A DNA stretch of 64,000 nt from Halioxenophilus aromaticivorans. Its GTDB lineage: Bacteria > Pseudomonadota > Gammaproteobacteria > Pseudomonadales > Cellvibrionaceae. Position 1 is the first letter of the stretch. Each line of letters opens with the position of its first letter. The position numbers were made by a program, and so were the translations under genes. The stretch lies in the NCBI RefSeq assembly GCF_042850945.1, contig NZ_AP031496.1, positions 620,001 to 684,000 of the forward strand, read 5' to 3'. The notes under the pieces are model-generated. The model made no database searches and was not told the origin of the DNA. It saw nothing but the letters and a program-made list of their open reading frames with translations. Shown in pieces: positions 51,205 to 60,655 of this stretch.

Positions 51205-54039
51205 TTAGGCCAAGCTGCTAATTTTGGCTTTTTGATCGTTTAATTTAGCCAGTGAGGTTTGGTAATCCGCCAGCTTTTCGCGCTCTTTGGCTACCACGGC
51301 CTCGGGCGCATTGGCGACAAATTTATCGTTGCCCAGCTTGCCGCTCAGGCGCTTTATTTCGTTGTTAAGCTTGCCGATTTCTTTGTCTAAGCGCGCCATT
51401 TCGGCCGTCACATCAATTAACCCTGCCATGGGCACCAGTATTTCCATATCACCTGCCAGGCCGGTGGCGCAGGGAGGGATTTCATCCCCGGCGCTAAGCC
51501 ATGTTACCGATTCCAAATTGGCCAGCTTAATTAAGAATTGGCTGTTGGCGGACAGGCGTTGTTGGTCATCTGTGCTTTCACCTTTGCACAAAACCGGCAA
51601 CTTGGTGGCTGGCGAGATATTCATAGAGCCGCGAATATTGCGGATGGTGGTGATCACCTCTTTCAGCCATTCGATATCGGCAATGGCTTGCTCGTCGGCC
51701 TTGCTGGCATCGGCTTGTGGGTAGGGCGCGTACATAATGGTTTCGCCACTGGCGCCGGCCAAGGGGGCTACGCGTTGCCAGATCTCTTCGGTAACGTAAG
51801 GCAGGAACGGGTGTGCCAAACGCAGCACGGTTTCTAAGACACGCACCAGGGTTCGGCGGGTACCCAATTTTTGCTCGGCACTGTAGTCGTCGCTGTTAAG
51901 TACCGGCTTACACAGCTCAAGGTACCAGCTGCAGTATTCTTGCCATACAAAGCTGTACAGGGCCTGGGAGGCCAAATCGAAACGGTAGGTTTCAATGCCT
52001 TCAATCACCGCGGCTTCGGTTTGCTGCAGGCGGGCGATAATCCAGCGGTCGGCCAGGGTTAGTTGGTATTCACTCTCGCCATTTTCGCCGCAGGGCTTGC
52101 CCTCGCAGTTCATTAGCACGTAATTAGCGGCGTTCCAAATCTTGTTACAGAAGTTGCGGAAGCCCTCAATACGGCCCACATCAAAGTTGATGTCGCGCCC
52201 AGTGGAGGCCAGTGAGTAGTAGGTAAAACGCAGGGCATCGGTGCCGTAGGCGGCAATACCGTCTTCAAATTCAGCCTTGGTTTGTTTTTCGATCTTGGCT
52301 TTCAGTTGCGGCTGCATCATGCCAGCGGTGCGTTTTTCCAGCAGTGGTGGCAGCTCAATGCCATCAATCAAATCGATGGGGTCCAGTACGTTGCCCTTGG
52401 ATTTGGACATCTTTTGGCCATGGCTATCGCGTACCAAACCGTGCACGTACACCGTTTTAAACGGCACTTCTTTGCGGAAGTACAGGGTGAGCATAATCAT
52501 GCGCGCCACCCAGAAGAAAATAATATCGAAACCGGTTACCAGCACCGAGGTGGGGTGGAAGGTTTTTAGGCGCTCGGTTTCTTCCGGCCAGCCCAGGGTG
52601 CCAAAGGTCCACAGGCCAGAGGAGAACCAGGTATCCAGCACGTCTTCGTCTTGGCTTAGGGTGATGTCGCCCCCCAGGTTGTGTTTGGCGCGCACGTCGG
52701 CTTCGCTTTTGCCCACATAAACCTTACCGTCGGCATCGTACCAAGCGGGGATGCGGTGGCCCCACCACAACTGGCGCGAGATGCACCAGTCTTGAATGTC
52801 GCGCATCCACGAGAAATACATGTTCTCGTATTGCTTAGGCACAAACTGGATATCGCCACCTTCAACGGTTTTGATGGCCTCATCGGCCAGGGGCTGAGTG
52901 CGCACGTACCATTGATCGGTAAGGTAGGGCTCAATAACCACGCCGCTGCGGTCGCCACGGGGTACCTTTAATTTGTGCGGCTCGATTTTTTCCAGCAGGC
53001 CGGCGGCTTCGAAGTCTTCCACCAATTGCTTACGGGCGGCAAAGCGTTCCATGCTCTGGTATTTTTCCGGCACCTGATCGTTGAGGTGGGCGGTGTCATC
53101 GAAGATATTGATCATGGGCAGGCTGTGGCGCTGGCCCATTTCGTAGTCGTTAAAGTCGTGGGCGGGGGTGATTTTTACGCAGCCGGTACCAAACTCAGGG
53201 TCGACATAATCATCGGCAATAATGGGGATTTCACGGCCTACCATGGGCAGAGTAATGGTTTTGCCGATTAAATCTTGGTAGCGCTCGTCATTGGGGTTAA
53301 CTGCAACAGCGGTATCACCCAGCATGGTTTCTGGCCGGGTGGTGGCCACAATCAGGTAGCGCTCTGGGCCGCCATCGGCCTCAGACAGCGGGTAGCGTAA
53401 ATGCCACAGCTTGCCGTCTTCTTCCTCGCTGATAACTTCAAGATCAGATACCGCCGTTTTTAGCGCTGGGTCCCAGTTTACTAGGCGCTTGCCGCGGTAG
53501 ATAAGGTCGTCTTCGTACAGGCGGATAAACACTTCTTGTACGGCTTCGTAGAAGCCTTCATCCATGGTGAAGCGCTCGGTGCTCCAATCCGGCGAGGCGC
53601 CTAAACGGCGTAACTGGCGGGTAATTTGGCCGCCGGAGTGCTCTTTCCACTCCCACACCTTTTCAATGAATTTCTCACGGCCCAGGTCGTGGCGGGTTTT
53701 GCCCTCGGCGCCCAACAGGCGCTCCACCACCATTTGCGTGGCGATACCGGCGTGGTCGGTGCCCACCTGCCACAGGGTTTGGTCGCCCTTCATGCGGTGG
53801 TAGCGAATCAGACAATCCATGATGCTCTCTTGGAAACCGTGGCCCATGTGCAGGTAGCCCGTCACATTGGGTGGCGGAATCATCACACAGAAGGGATCAC
53901 CGTCGCCGCGCGGGGCAAAGTAGCCTTTGCTTTCCCACTCCTGGTAACGCGGTTGTTCAATGTCCGCTGGCTGGTAGGTTTTGGCCAAAGAGCCGCCCTT
54001 GGCAGCATCGCTGTTAGAAGCACTGGTGTTGTCAGACAT
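51205..54039 (-). CDS. valS: Valyl-tRNA synthetase
   Basis: A 944-residue class I synthetase. The HIGH motif is in PPNVTGYLHMGHGFQ, and KMSKS in HGQKMSKSKGNVLDP. The editing domain (CP1) lies between with TTRPETMLGDTAVAVNP. The anticodon domain and a C-terminal coiled coil (MARLDKEIGKLNNEIKRLSGKL) complete it. It charges tRNA-Val and hydrolyses Thr-tRNA-Val. In most relatives valS directly follows holC; here three genes lie between them. Upstream is a 130-base gap that may contain its own promoter. Confidence 0.97.
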   Translation of the reverse strand: MSDNTSASNSDAAKGGSLAKTYQPADIEQPRYQEWESKGYFAPRGDGDPFCVMIPPPNVTGYLHMGHGFQESIMDCLIRYHRMKGDQTLWQVGTDHAGIATQMVVERLLGAEGKTRHDLGREKFIEKVWEWKEHSGGQITRQLRRLGASPDWSTERFTMDEGFYEAVQEVFIRLYEDDLIYRGKRLVNWDPALKTAVSDLEVISEEEDGKLWHLRYPLSEADGGPERYLIVATTRPETMLGDTAVAVNPNDERYQDLIGKTITLPMVGREIPIIADDYVDPEFGTGCVKITPAHDFNDYEMGQRHSLPMINIFDDTAHLNDQVPEKYQSMERFAARKQLVEDFEAAGLLEKIEPHKLKVPRGDRSGVVIEPYLTDQWYVRTQPLADEAIKTVEGGDIQFVPKQYENMYFSWMRDIQDWCISRQLWWGHRIPAWYDADGKVYVGKSEADVRAKHNLGGDITLSQDEDVLDTWFSSGLWTFGTLGWPEETERLKTFHPTSVLVTGFDIIFFWVARMIMLTLYFRKEVPFKTVYVHGLVRDSHGQKMSKSKGNVLDPIDLIDGIELPPLLEKRTAGMMQPQLKAKIEKQTKAEFEDGIAAYGTDALRFTYYSLASTGRDINFDVGRIEGFRNFCNKIWNAANYVLMNCEGKPCGENGESEYQLTLADRWIIARLQQTEAAVIEGIETYRFDLASQALYSFVWQEYCSWYLELCKPVLNSDDYSAEQKLGTRRTLVRVLETVLRLAHPFLPYVTEEIWQRVAPLAGASGETIMYAPYPQADASKADEQAIADIEWLKEVITTIRNIRGSMNISPATKLPVLCKGESTDDQQRLSANSQFLIKLANLESVTWLSAGDEIPPCATGLAGDMEILVPMAGLIDVTAEMARLDKEIGKLNNEIKRLSGKLGNDKFVANAPEAVVAKEREKLADYQTSLAKLNDQKAKISSLA

Positions 54040-54169
54040 AGCTGTGCAAAACGCCTTTAAATTGAAAAGTCAGAATCGGCCTCAGAGCCAATGCGGCGGG
54101 CGGTTTAAGCCCAAATGCGCGCCATTAACCCTGGGGCGGAACAAAAAGGCGGGAATTATAGCGCGGCTG

Positions 54170-55114
54170 CTACTTGTCTAACAGGCGCTTTAGGCTCTGG
54201 CGCAGACGTTGTTCAATTTCGGGCAGATATTGCGCCACCAGATCGTCCACCAACCGGTCAATGGCCTGGCTTTGGTCGGCCTTTGCTCGGGTTGGCGTGC
54301 TAGTGGCAGGCGGCTTTGCCGCAGGGGTTATCTCGCTCACCGTGCTGGCCTTGGCTTTAGCTGCTTTGCCAATGACCCCGGGCTTGCTGCGCAGGGGGGA
54401 GAATAAGCTTGTGCGAGCCGCCGCCGGTGAAATGGAGCTTTTGCTGGGGCTGCTGGCTATCTGGGTGCTGTTGGCGGTGGTAGAACTGGCCGATTCTACT
54501 TTTGGCTTGGCATCTGGCGTGGGCTCTGTCGCCGTGGGCGGCGCAAGTAATTCAGCGGTTTTCGGTTCAGTGGGGCTTGCTGCGCCTTTGTCTTCTGTAA
54601 CCTTGGAGGAAAATTGCAATCCGCCCGATGGCGCCTGGGGGGCGCCGGCTACAGAGCCCTGGGCCGGCGTGCTCTTGGGTGTAGTCTTAGGTGCAGTGCT
54701 ATTAGGAGATGCGCCATCCTCACTATCTGCCTTGGGCTTTTTAGCCTCGGCTTCCGCCGGCTGCCCGCCTTCCAGGGTGTCGCCAAACAAGTCGTCAAAC
54801 AAACAGGTTTGCACTTCTTTGAGTCCACGACGGTAGGCTTTGGCAGAGTTGGATTTCACGCTGGTTAAAACTGTGTTGGTTGACGGTGGTTGAGTGGTTG
54901 TGGGTGCTGTTAGGGTGTATTGCAGGGCTTCCAGCTCCAGCAGTACCTGCTGGGTAAAAGCGGACTCCTGCAGGGGCTTATCGGCAAAGGCCAAATCCTC
55001 CGCCGCCGCTGGTCCACCAGCCGGTTGGCCCAGCAAATCATGCACACGCCCCAACTCAGAAAAAATAATCTCTTCCGAGCTGGCGGTTGGTTTAGATTTG
55101 TTCGTACCGGTCAT
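54170..55114 (-). CDS. Low-complexity protein with conserved C-terminal helix
   Basis: A 314-residue protein from ATG 55114. The N-terminal part has EEIIFSELGRVHDLLGQ and a short motif AYRRGLKEVQTCLFDDLFGD. About 150 Pro/Ala/Ser/Thr/Lys-rich residues follow, presumably disordered. The last 35 residues form an amphipathic helix (IDRLVDDLVAQYLPEIEQRL) resembling the C-terminal helix of short unknown proteins found between holC and valS in pseudomonads. It could be a polymerase-associated or surface-attached adaptor, but nothing shows a function. The 23-residue longer frame to 55183 is not supported. Confidence 0.65.
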   Translation of the reverse strand: MTGTNKSKPTASSEEIIFSELGRVHDLLGQPAGGPAAAEDLAFADKPLQESAFTQQVLLELEALQYTLTAPTTTQPPSTNTVLTSVKSNSAKAYRRGLKEVQTCLFDDLFGDTLEGGQPAEAEAKKPKADSEDGASPNSTAPKTTPKSTPAQGSVAGAPQAPSGGLQFSSKVTEDKGAASPTEPKTAELLAPPTATEPTPDAKPKVESASSTTANSTQIASSPSKSSISPAAARTSLFSPLRSKPGVIGKAAKAKASTVSEITPAAKPPATSTPTRAKADQSQAIDRLVDDLVAQYLPEIEQRLRQSLKRLLDK

Positions 55115-55289
55115 GTCTGTGCAGCCTGGACGATGGAGTACAACCCAGGCCAAAGTATGACTGCAGAGCGGGGGTGGGCACAAGTGGGTAAGGGTAGTTC
55201 ATCGGTGTTCACTACTGCGCAATGCCATTGTCTGTGCTGGCCAAGGGTTGTTTTAGTGGTTGGCTGGGCGCTTGTTGGATGGGTATTTT

Positions 55290-56219
55290 CTACTGATTCT
55301 CGGCGCTAAGTTTCGCCTCCACCGCCGGTGGTGGAGGAAAGTCTTCGGGGGCTTCCCAGCTGTAGTTTCTTAAGTCGTCTCTGGATTGGTAGGCCCATGG
55401 GTGGTCTTTTTCCCACTGCGCGGCTCGTTGCTCAGCTTGTCGAATTTGCTCTTCTGTTAGCTTAAAGTGATCAATTAAATAGCCCTGCGAATTTTCTACT
55501 ATCTGAGCGAGCACGCCCGCAGAAACGGAATTTTCGTAGCGATTAAGTGCCAGTTGATTCCACTTGTAAGATTCAATGGGGTCTTGTTCTACGCCATTAC
55601 CTAATTTGTACCATAGCCCCAGTGCTCTTTGGGCGGTGGCTCGGCCCTGCTCTGCAGAAATGGTCATCCACTCGGCCGCTTTTGCCCAATCTAACTGCAC
55701 CAGGAGATTCTTGCCATTATGGTATAGGTCCGCCATTGATGCCTGTGCGGCCGGGTGGCCCTGGTCAATGGCCTTCTGTAGCCAGTGCAAAGACTTTTGG
55801 TCGTCCTTGAGATTATCTTGACCGCGGTTGTTTTTGTCGTAGAAGATAAACAAATCGTATTGCGCATCGGCATACCCTTGTGTGGCTAGGTCTGTGAGTA
55901 TGGGCAAGGCTTCTTCATACAGTTTAGCGGCTAAAAAGTGGTGTGCTTCGGCGTACTTGGGGCGGACACTAGGGGCCTCAAACGCCAATTTCATGGCTGC
56001 TCGTTGGTCGGCAGACCTTTTGGCCACGACGGTAAGTTCCGATATAGGCCGTTCCAGTTTGGTTATTTCCCAATAGGGTCGATTAGGGCTCTTATTTGTT
56101 TCGCTATTTTCTACAGCTTCTTGGTCGCAGCCGCATAACAGAACTGCACAGAATAGGGCAGCGAGCAGTGTTTTAGGCGCGGCGCTGTAGGTAATGCGTG
56201 TTTGTTGTATTAAATCCAT
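55290..56219 (-). CDS. Sel1-repeat lipoprotein
   Basis: A 309-residue lipoprotein with leader ending LLCGC (Cys31). Sel1-like/TPR repeats follow: EALPILTDLATQGYADAQYDL, SLHWLQKAIDQGHPAAQASM, KAAEWMTISAEQGRATAQRALG and SYKWNQLALNRYEN. The C-terminus is Pro-rich and acidic. Sel1-repeat lipoproteins often act as periplasmic binding partners, including immunity proteins of type VI phospholipase effectors. It begins 6 bases after the stop of the unknown gene upstream, so the two are made together. Function here is inference. Confidence 0.75.
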   Translation of the reverse strand: MDLIQQTRITYSAAPKTLLAALFCAVLLCGCDQEAVENSETNKSPNRPYWEITKLERPISELTVVAKRSADQRAAMKLAFEAPSVRPKYAEAHHFLAAKLYEEALPILTDLATQGYADAQYDLFIFYDKNNRGQDNLKDDQKSLHWLQKAIDQGHPAAQASMADLYHNGKNLLVQLDWAKAAEWMTISAEQGRATAQRALGLWYKLGNGVEQDPIESYKWNQLALNRYENSVSAGVLAQIVENSQGYLIDHFKLTEEQIRQAEQRAAQWEKDHPWAYQSRDDLRNYSWEAPEDFPPPPAVEAKLSAENQ

Positions 56220-56225
56220 GGTCGG

Positions 56226-57161
56226 TTAGTGGGTTATGCCTGCGCGCTGCTTGTGAAAAGTCTGCGCCAGGGCATCTACCGTACCTAGGTAAGAGCTGGC
56301 TAAACGGTCTTCGACGCTCACGCTGCCAACGGCGCTGGGCTTTGCGTAGGTGGTATCCAAACAGGGCATAACCGCTTCGTAGTCTAAGTGTGCGGTCTCC
56401 AACGCATAGGCGCTAGCGTACAAGGCGGCCATGGCGGCTTGGTTGTTTGGATCTATTCTGGTAAATCCTTCCGGCGTTTGGTAACTCGGTGTCCTTGGAA
56501 TGCTGTGGCAACTGGCGCTGCTAATCGCCGCTTTTACCGGCAGAATTTGCTGGGTGCTTTGCGCAACAAACAGGAGCCGGTTACTTTGTGCGCCTTTGTG
56601 TAAATGTATCAACTTATCACTTACGGTTTTTAAATTGCTTTCAATGACGTTTTTTATTTTATCGTAATCGGTAACGATTACCCCTGATTCCGCGATTAGA
56701 TTACGCAACTCTCTTCGCCACTCGTCATCATTTTGGTATTCGACACCATCATGCAAATCTAAGATCGCGCTTTTCACTTGGCGATAGTACGTCGTACCCG
56801 TGAAATTTCTTTCTGCTTGCGTAATTCCGTTGATGACCTGGCTACTAAACTGCGAGTAGGGTTTGTTCAGTAAATCGTATGCGTTATTCATTTCGCGATC
56901 GTAGTGCTGCCGATAATATTTTTGGGCGCTACTGGCCAACCATAGCGGTAGGGCGGCTTTTCCCGCTACAAATGCGATACTGGGTAACAAATTCCTGCCG
57001 GCATCCAGGCCGAAGTTAAACCATATGGCAGCTTTGAGTAAGTTGTTGTTTTTGGGAAGCGGGGGAAGGGTGGCGTTACCTACCGCCTGGGCGGCGTAGT
57101 TGGACCAGGTTCTGATTTCTTCTTGTATTGCTTGGTACACAAGTGGTTCTGAGATTTTCAT
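56226..57161 (-). CDS. Unknown protein encoded with the Sel1 lipoprotein
   Basis: A 311-residue protein from ATG 57161, supported by AAGGA 7 bases upstream; the frame is open nine codons further. It has no signal peptide. A moderately hydrophobic segment lies near 58-79 (NLLPSIAFVAGKAALPLWLAS). The rest is helical and polar (KYYRQHYDREMNNAYDLLN, YDKIKNVIESNLKTVSDKLI), with a C-terminal part holding ALYASAYALETAHLDYEA. No enzyme motif such as GxSxG or HxxxD was recognised. Being leaderless and tightly coupled to a Sel1 lipoprotein gene, it could be a secreted effector or a cytoplasmic partner. Confidence 0.6.
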   Translation of the reverse strand: MKISEPLVYQAIQEEIRTWSNYAAQAVGNATLPPLPKNNNLLKAAIWFNFGLDAGRNLLPSIAFVAGKAALPLWLASSAQKYYRQHYDREMNNAYDLLNKPYSQFSSQVINGITQAERNFTGTTYYRQVKSAILDLHDGVEYQNDDEWRRELRNLIAESGVIVTDYDKIKNVIESNLKTVSDKLIHLHKGAQSNRLLFVAQSTQQILPVKAAISSASCHSIPRTPSYQTPEGFTRIDPNNQAAMAALYASAYALETAHLDYEAVMPCLDTTYAKPSAVGSVSVEDRLASSYLGTVDALAQTFHKQRAGITH

Positions 57162-57443
57162 ATAGTCGTCCTTAACCTTCTTAACCATTGGATAATCGGT
57201 TTTAGCCCGATCACCCTTTTTGTGAGTAATTATTCAAATTTGCATCGAGTATGCAGTTACAAGCAATGGTGGTAAATCAATTGAGCCGATTTTTGTGCGC
57301 TGCGTCTTGTTGGCTTTGCTTAAATCGGATTCGAAGTAATGAGCTTGCCCACCTAGTTGAATGGTATCAATAGCGCTGGCAGGTTGCTGGGCGAATAAAA
57401 AAAGGACGGTCAAAGGCCGGTTACGCGAGGGAGCGCATTTAAA

Positions 57444-57878
57444 TTAAACATCCAAACGATGGGTTCGGATGGGGTAGCTGCGTGCTTTATAAAATTGATA
57501 GGCCTCACGGGTTTGGGCGAGGATGGAGGGCTCTTGCACCACGATTTCTACCACGCGGTTAAAGCGTGAAAAGCAGTGTTCCAGTAAGGTATCGGTAAGG
57601 TTAATTAACACATCGTGGCAGTGTGCCGGTGGTGTGGTTTGGCACACGAGCACCGGGTCGTTTTGTTGGCTAGTTTCGTCCACTAAGCTGTGGGCGATAA
57701 ACGCATCCGGGCGCAGGTGCCATAGTTGTTCGCTCAGTTGCTGGCCGAGGTCTGCGTTGGGGGTGGCGATCACCAGTTGGTGTCGCCCGTTGAGTATCTT
57801 TTCGCCCAGGCGCGCGGCAAAGCCTAAACGCGCCTCTATGCTGGCGGCTGATAACACATAAAAATCAACCTGGGTCAC
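57444..57878 (-). CDS. holC: DNA polymerase III chi subunit
   Basis: A 144-residue chi subunit that links the clamp loader to SSB. Family traits are the start VDFYVLSAASIEARLGFAARLGEK, the central LSEQLWHLRPDAFIAHSL and LINLTDTLLEHCFSRFNRVVEIV, and the end REAYQFYKARSYPIRTHRLD. It lies 3 bases after pepA, as in E. coli and Pseudomonas, and is likely co-transcribed with it. Confidence 0.93.
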   Translation of the reverse strand: MTQVDFYVLSAASIEARLGFAARLGEKILNGRHQLVIATPNADLGQQLSEQLWHLRPDAFIAHSLVDETSQQNDPVLVCQTTPPAHCHDVLINLTDTLLEHCFSRFNRVVEIVVQEPSILAQTREAYQFYKARSYPIRTHRLDV

Positions 57879-57881
57879 AGC

Positions 57882-59366
57882 TTATACTTTGCTCAGTAGG
57901 TACTCGGTGAGTAGTGGTACTGGGCGGCCGGTGGCGCCTTTGGCGGCACCGCCGGAGTGGTGAGAAACACCGGCGATGTCCAGGTGGGCCCAGGTGAATC
58001 TTTTGGTAAAGCGCGATAAAAAACACGCCGCGGTAATGCTGCCGCCGCCGGGGCCACCAATGTTGGCGATATCGGCGAAGTTGCTGTCGAGCAGCTTTTG
58101 GTACTCGTCATCCATGGGTAGGTGCCAGGCTTTGTCGCACACTTCTTGCGATAGATTCTCCAGCTCCGCCGCCATGGCGTCGTCGTTGCTGAATAATCCA
58201 CAGCGTACTTTGCCCAGGGCCACAATGCAGGCACCGGTTAGGGTGGCGATATCAATGACAGATTGTGGTTTGTAACGCTCGGCGTAGGTGAGGGCATCGC
58301 ACAATACCAAGCGGCCTTCGGCGTCGGTATTTAAAATCTCGATGGTTTGGCCAGACATGGAGGTAACCACATCGCCGGGCTTGGTGGCGTTGCCGTTGGG
58401 CATGTTTTCCGACGCTGCAACGATAGCCACTACATTAATTTTTGGCTGCAGCTCCAATAGCGTTTTTACCGTACCAAATACGCTGGCGGCACCGCACATG
58501 TCGAACTTCATTTCGTCCATGTTGGCGCCGGGCTTTAGGCTGATACCGCCGGTATCAAAGGTTATGCCTTTACCCACAATCACATGGGGCTTGGTGGATT
58601 TGGCCGCACCCTTGTATTCCATAACGATTAAATTGGCTTCTTCCACGCTGCCGGCGGATACCGACAACAATGAGCCCATGCCCAGTTCGCGCATGTCTTT
58701 TTCTTTGAGGATTTTTACGCTCAGCTTGGTTTGGCCGCGGGCCAAGGTGCGCGCCTGGCCAGACAAATAACTGGGTGTACAAATATTGGCCGGCAGGTTG
58801 CCTAACTGGCGGGTAAAGTTCATCCCGTTGCCCACCGCTTGGCCCTGGGCCAGGCCTTTTTTGATGGCCGGTAGGGCGGCCTTGTCATCGGTCACATAAA
58901 TAACGCTGCGCAAATTATGAGCAGGCTTTTTGGTGGAGAGGGTGGCATCGTATTGGTAATCGGCCAGAACTACAGCGCGGGCCACAAGGCTGGCCTGCCA
59001 GGCACTATCGGCGCCGGTTACGGTCACATCACCCAGGGCGATGGCGGCGGTTTTGATGTTTTTGTGATACAGCTTACCCGCCACAGCGGTGCTAAGCTTT
59101 TGGAATTGATCGCGCGTTAATTCGTTGGCTTTGCCCAAGCCCACCACTAAAATGCGCTTGCCGCTGATGCTGGGCGCAGGCAGCAGTACCGTTTGGCCCA
59201 GGCCAGTTTTTAGGTCGCCCGCGCTGGACAATTGGCTCAACAGCCCCTCTAATTGCTGGTCTATTTGGTTGAACGCGGCGGATTGTTGCTTAGCCTCGCT
59301 CACGCCGAGCACTATGCAGTCGGCTTTAACTTGGCTGAGATCAAAGGCTTTAGCTTGAAAATTCAT
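57882..59366 (-). CDS. pepA: Leucyl aminopeptidase PepA
   Basis: A 494-residue M17 di-metal aminopeptidase. Metal and catalytic residues are in VGKGITFDTGGISLKPG (Lys and Asp ligands), KFDMCGAASVFG and the signature NTDAEGRLVLCDAL. The N-terminal alpha/beta domain precedes them. Besides peptide turnover, PepA binds DNA and assists cer-type recombination and carAB control in E. coli. It is divergent from lptF across 146 bases, an order conserved in gammaproteobacteria, and lies directly ahead of holC. Confidence 0.96.
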   Translation of the reverse strand: MNFQAKAFDLSQVKADCIVLGVSEAKQQSAAFNQIDQQLEGLLSQLSSAGDLKTGLGQTVLLPAPSISGKRILVVGLGKANELTRDQFQKLSTAVAGKLYHKNIKTAAIALGDVTVTGADSAWQASLVARAVVLADYQYDATLSTKKPAHNLRSVIYVTDDKAALPAIKKGLAQGQAVGNGMNFTRQLGNLPANICTPSYLSGQARTLARGQTKLSVKILKEKDMRELGMGSLLSVSAGSVEEANLIVMEYKGAAKSTKPHVIVGKGITFDTGGISLKPGANMDEMKFDMCGAASVFGTVKTLLELQPKINVVAIVAASENMPNGNATKPGDVVTSMSGQTIEILNTDAEGRLVLCDALTYAERYKPQSVIDIATLTGACIVALGKVRCGLFSNDDAMAAELENLSQEVCDKAWHLPMDDEYQKLLDSNFADIANIGGPGGGSITAACFLSRFTKRFTWAHLDIAGVSHHSGGAAKGATGRPVPLLTEYLLSKV

Positions 59367-59512
59367 GAGCGGTCTCGTGTTGTTGGCAGGTAGTCGGTTA
59401 CTGCTTGGGCGAAAAGCCCAAAGTATAAACCCAGTGTAGCGGCAAATATAGGGCTCGTGTTGGCGCGCGGAGTGGCCACTGCCGGCTCTAAACAGATGAA
59501 CAGAAGAGAATA

Positions 59513-60655
59513 TTGTTGATTATTTTTCGGTATCTAACCCGCGAGATTTTAACCAGCACGCTGGCCGTGTCGGTGGTTTTGTTGCTGGTGATTGTCAGTA
59601 GCCGCTTTGGCCGTTATTTGAATGAGGCGGTGTCCGGGCGTATTTCTGCCGATGTCTTGTTCTCGGTGATTTTGTTGCGTATCCCCTCCATTATGGAGCT
59701 GGTGGTGCCGCTGAGCTTTTTTATTGCGATTTTATTTGCCCTGGGGCGGCTGTACATCGACAGTGAAATTACCGCCTTAAATGCCTGTGGCTACAGTCGC
59801 AAGCGAATTTTGGGCAACGTATGCGGCCCGGCCTTAATTGTGGCGGGGTTTGTGGCGCTATTAAGTTTGTGGCTAAGCCCGTTGAGTTTGGATGCCTCTA
59901 ACAGCATCTTAGAGCAAGAAAAAGCACGCAGCGAATTTGAAACCCTGGGCGCCGGTGAGTTTCAGGTATTGGGTGGTTCCGGCTCGGTAATTTTTACTGA
60001 ATCCATCAGTGGCGACCGCAAACAGTTAAATAATGTGTTTGCCGCAATTGCCAAAAAGGCCACGGAAAACGACGCCGTGGATTTAGGTTCGGAATCCGGT
60101 ACCCGGGCGTTGATTAAAGCGCAATCCGCCGAGCAGGTGTACGACAGCCAATATCAACGTAAGTATCTGCGCATCAACGATGGCCAGCGGGTGGAAGGCG
60201 AGCCCGGCCAGCCAGGTTTTAGAGTGGTGGATTTTCAACGCTACGAGCAATTAATAGAACAACCTGAGATCCGTGTTAAAGCTGCCCACGACCGGGTGCC
60301 CACGTTAGCGTTGTTCGGAAAAGATGACGCTGCCTCCCAGGCCGCACTGCACTGGCGTTTGGGTTTGCCAGTGTTGGTGCTAATGCTGGCGTTGTTGGGT
60401 GTGCCCCTGGCCGCCACCGATCCACGCAAGGGCCGCTACACCAAAATGATTCCCGCCATTGTGTTGTACATGATGTATCTGGTTGCCCTCAACGCCACCC
60501 GCGGCGCCATTGAGGATGGCAAGGTATCGGCCCTGGCACTGTGGGCCGTGCATATAGCTGCAGCGGTAATTGGCCTGTTTTTATTCAATGCCCAGGCCCT
60601 TGGCCGGCGTAAGGGGCGGCGCAAGCAAAAACGCGGAGGGTTAGCCAATGCGTAA
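59513..60655 (+). CDS. lptF: LPS export permease LptF
   Basis: A 380-residue inner-membrane permease that with LptG and LptB extracts LPS from the membrane. It has six TM helices with a periplasmic beta-jellyroll domain in the middle (about 135-255). The N-terminal IIFRYLTREILTSTLAVSVV and the coupling-helix region YIDSEITALNACGYSRKRIL match LptF. TTG at 59513 or the next TTG at 59516 (giving MIIFRYL) is the start, after AGAAGAGA; which one is used cannot be told. The last 8 bases overlap lptG. Confidence 0.95.
   Translation: MLIIFRYLTREILTSTLAVSVVLLLVIVSSRFGRYLNEAVSGRISADVLFSVILLRIPSIMELVVPLSFFIAILFALGRLYIDSEITALNACGYSRKRILGNVCGPALIVAGFVALLSLWLSPLSLDASNSILEQEKARSEFETLGAGEFQVLGGSGSVIFTESISGDRKQLNNVFAAIAKKATENDAVDLGSESGTRALIKAQSAEQVYDSQYQRKYLRINDGQRVEGEPGQPGFRVVDFQRYEQLIEQPEIRVKAAHDRVPTLALFGKDDAASQAALHWRLGLPVLVLMLALLGVPLAATDPRKGRYTKMIPAIVLYMMYLVALNATRGAIEDGKVSALALWAVHIAAAVIGLFLFNAQALGRRKGRRKQKRGGLANA

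Noticed and set aside
54174..54836. Plus-strand 220-codon hydrophobic frame opposite the low-complexity protein gene
   Set aside because: Hydrophobic text arises from the complement of Ala/Ser/Thr/Lys codons; no ribosome binding site.
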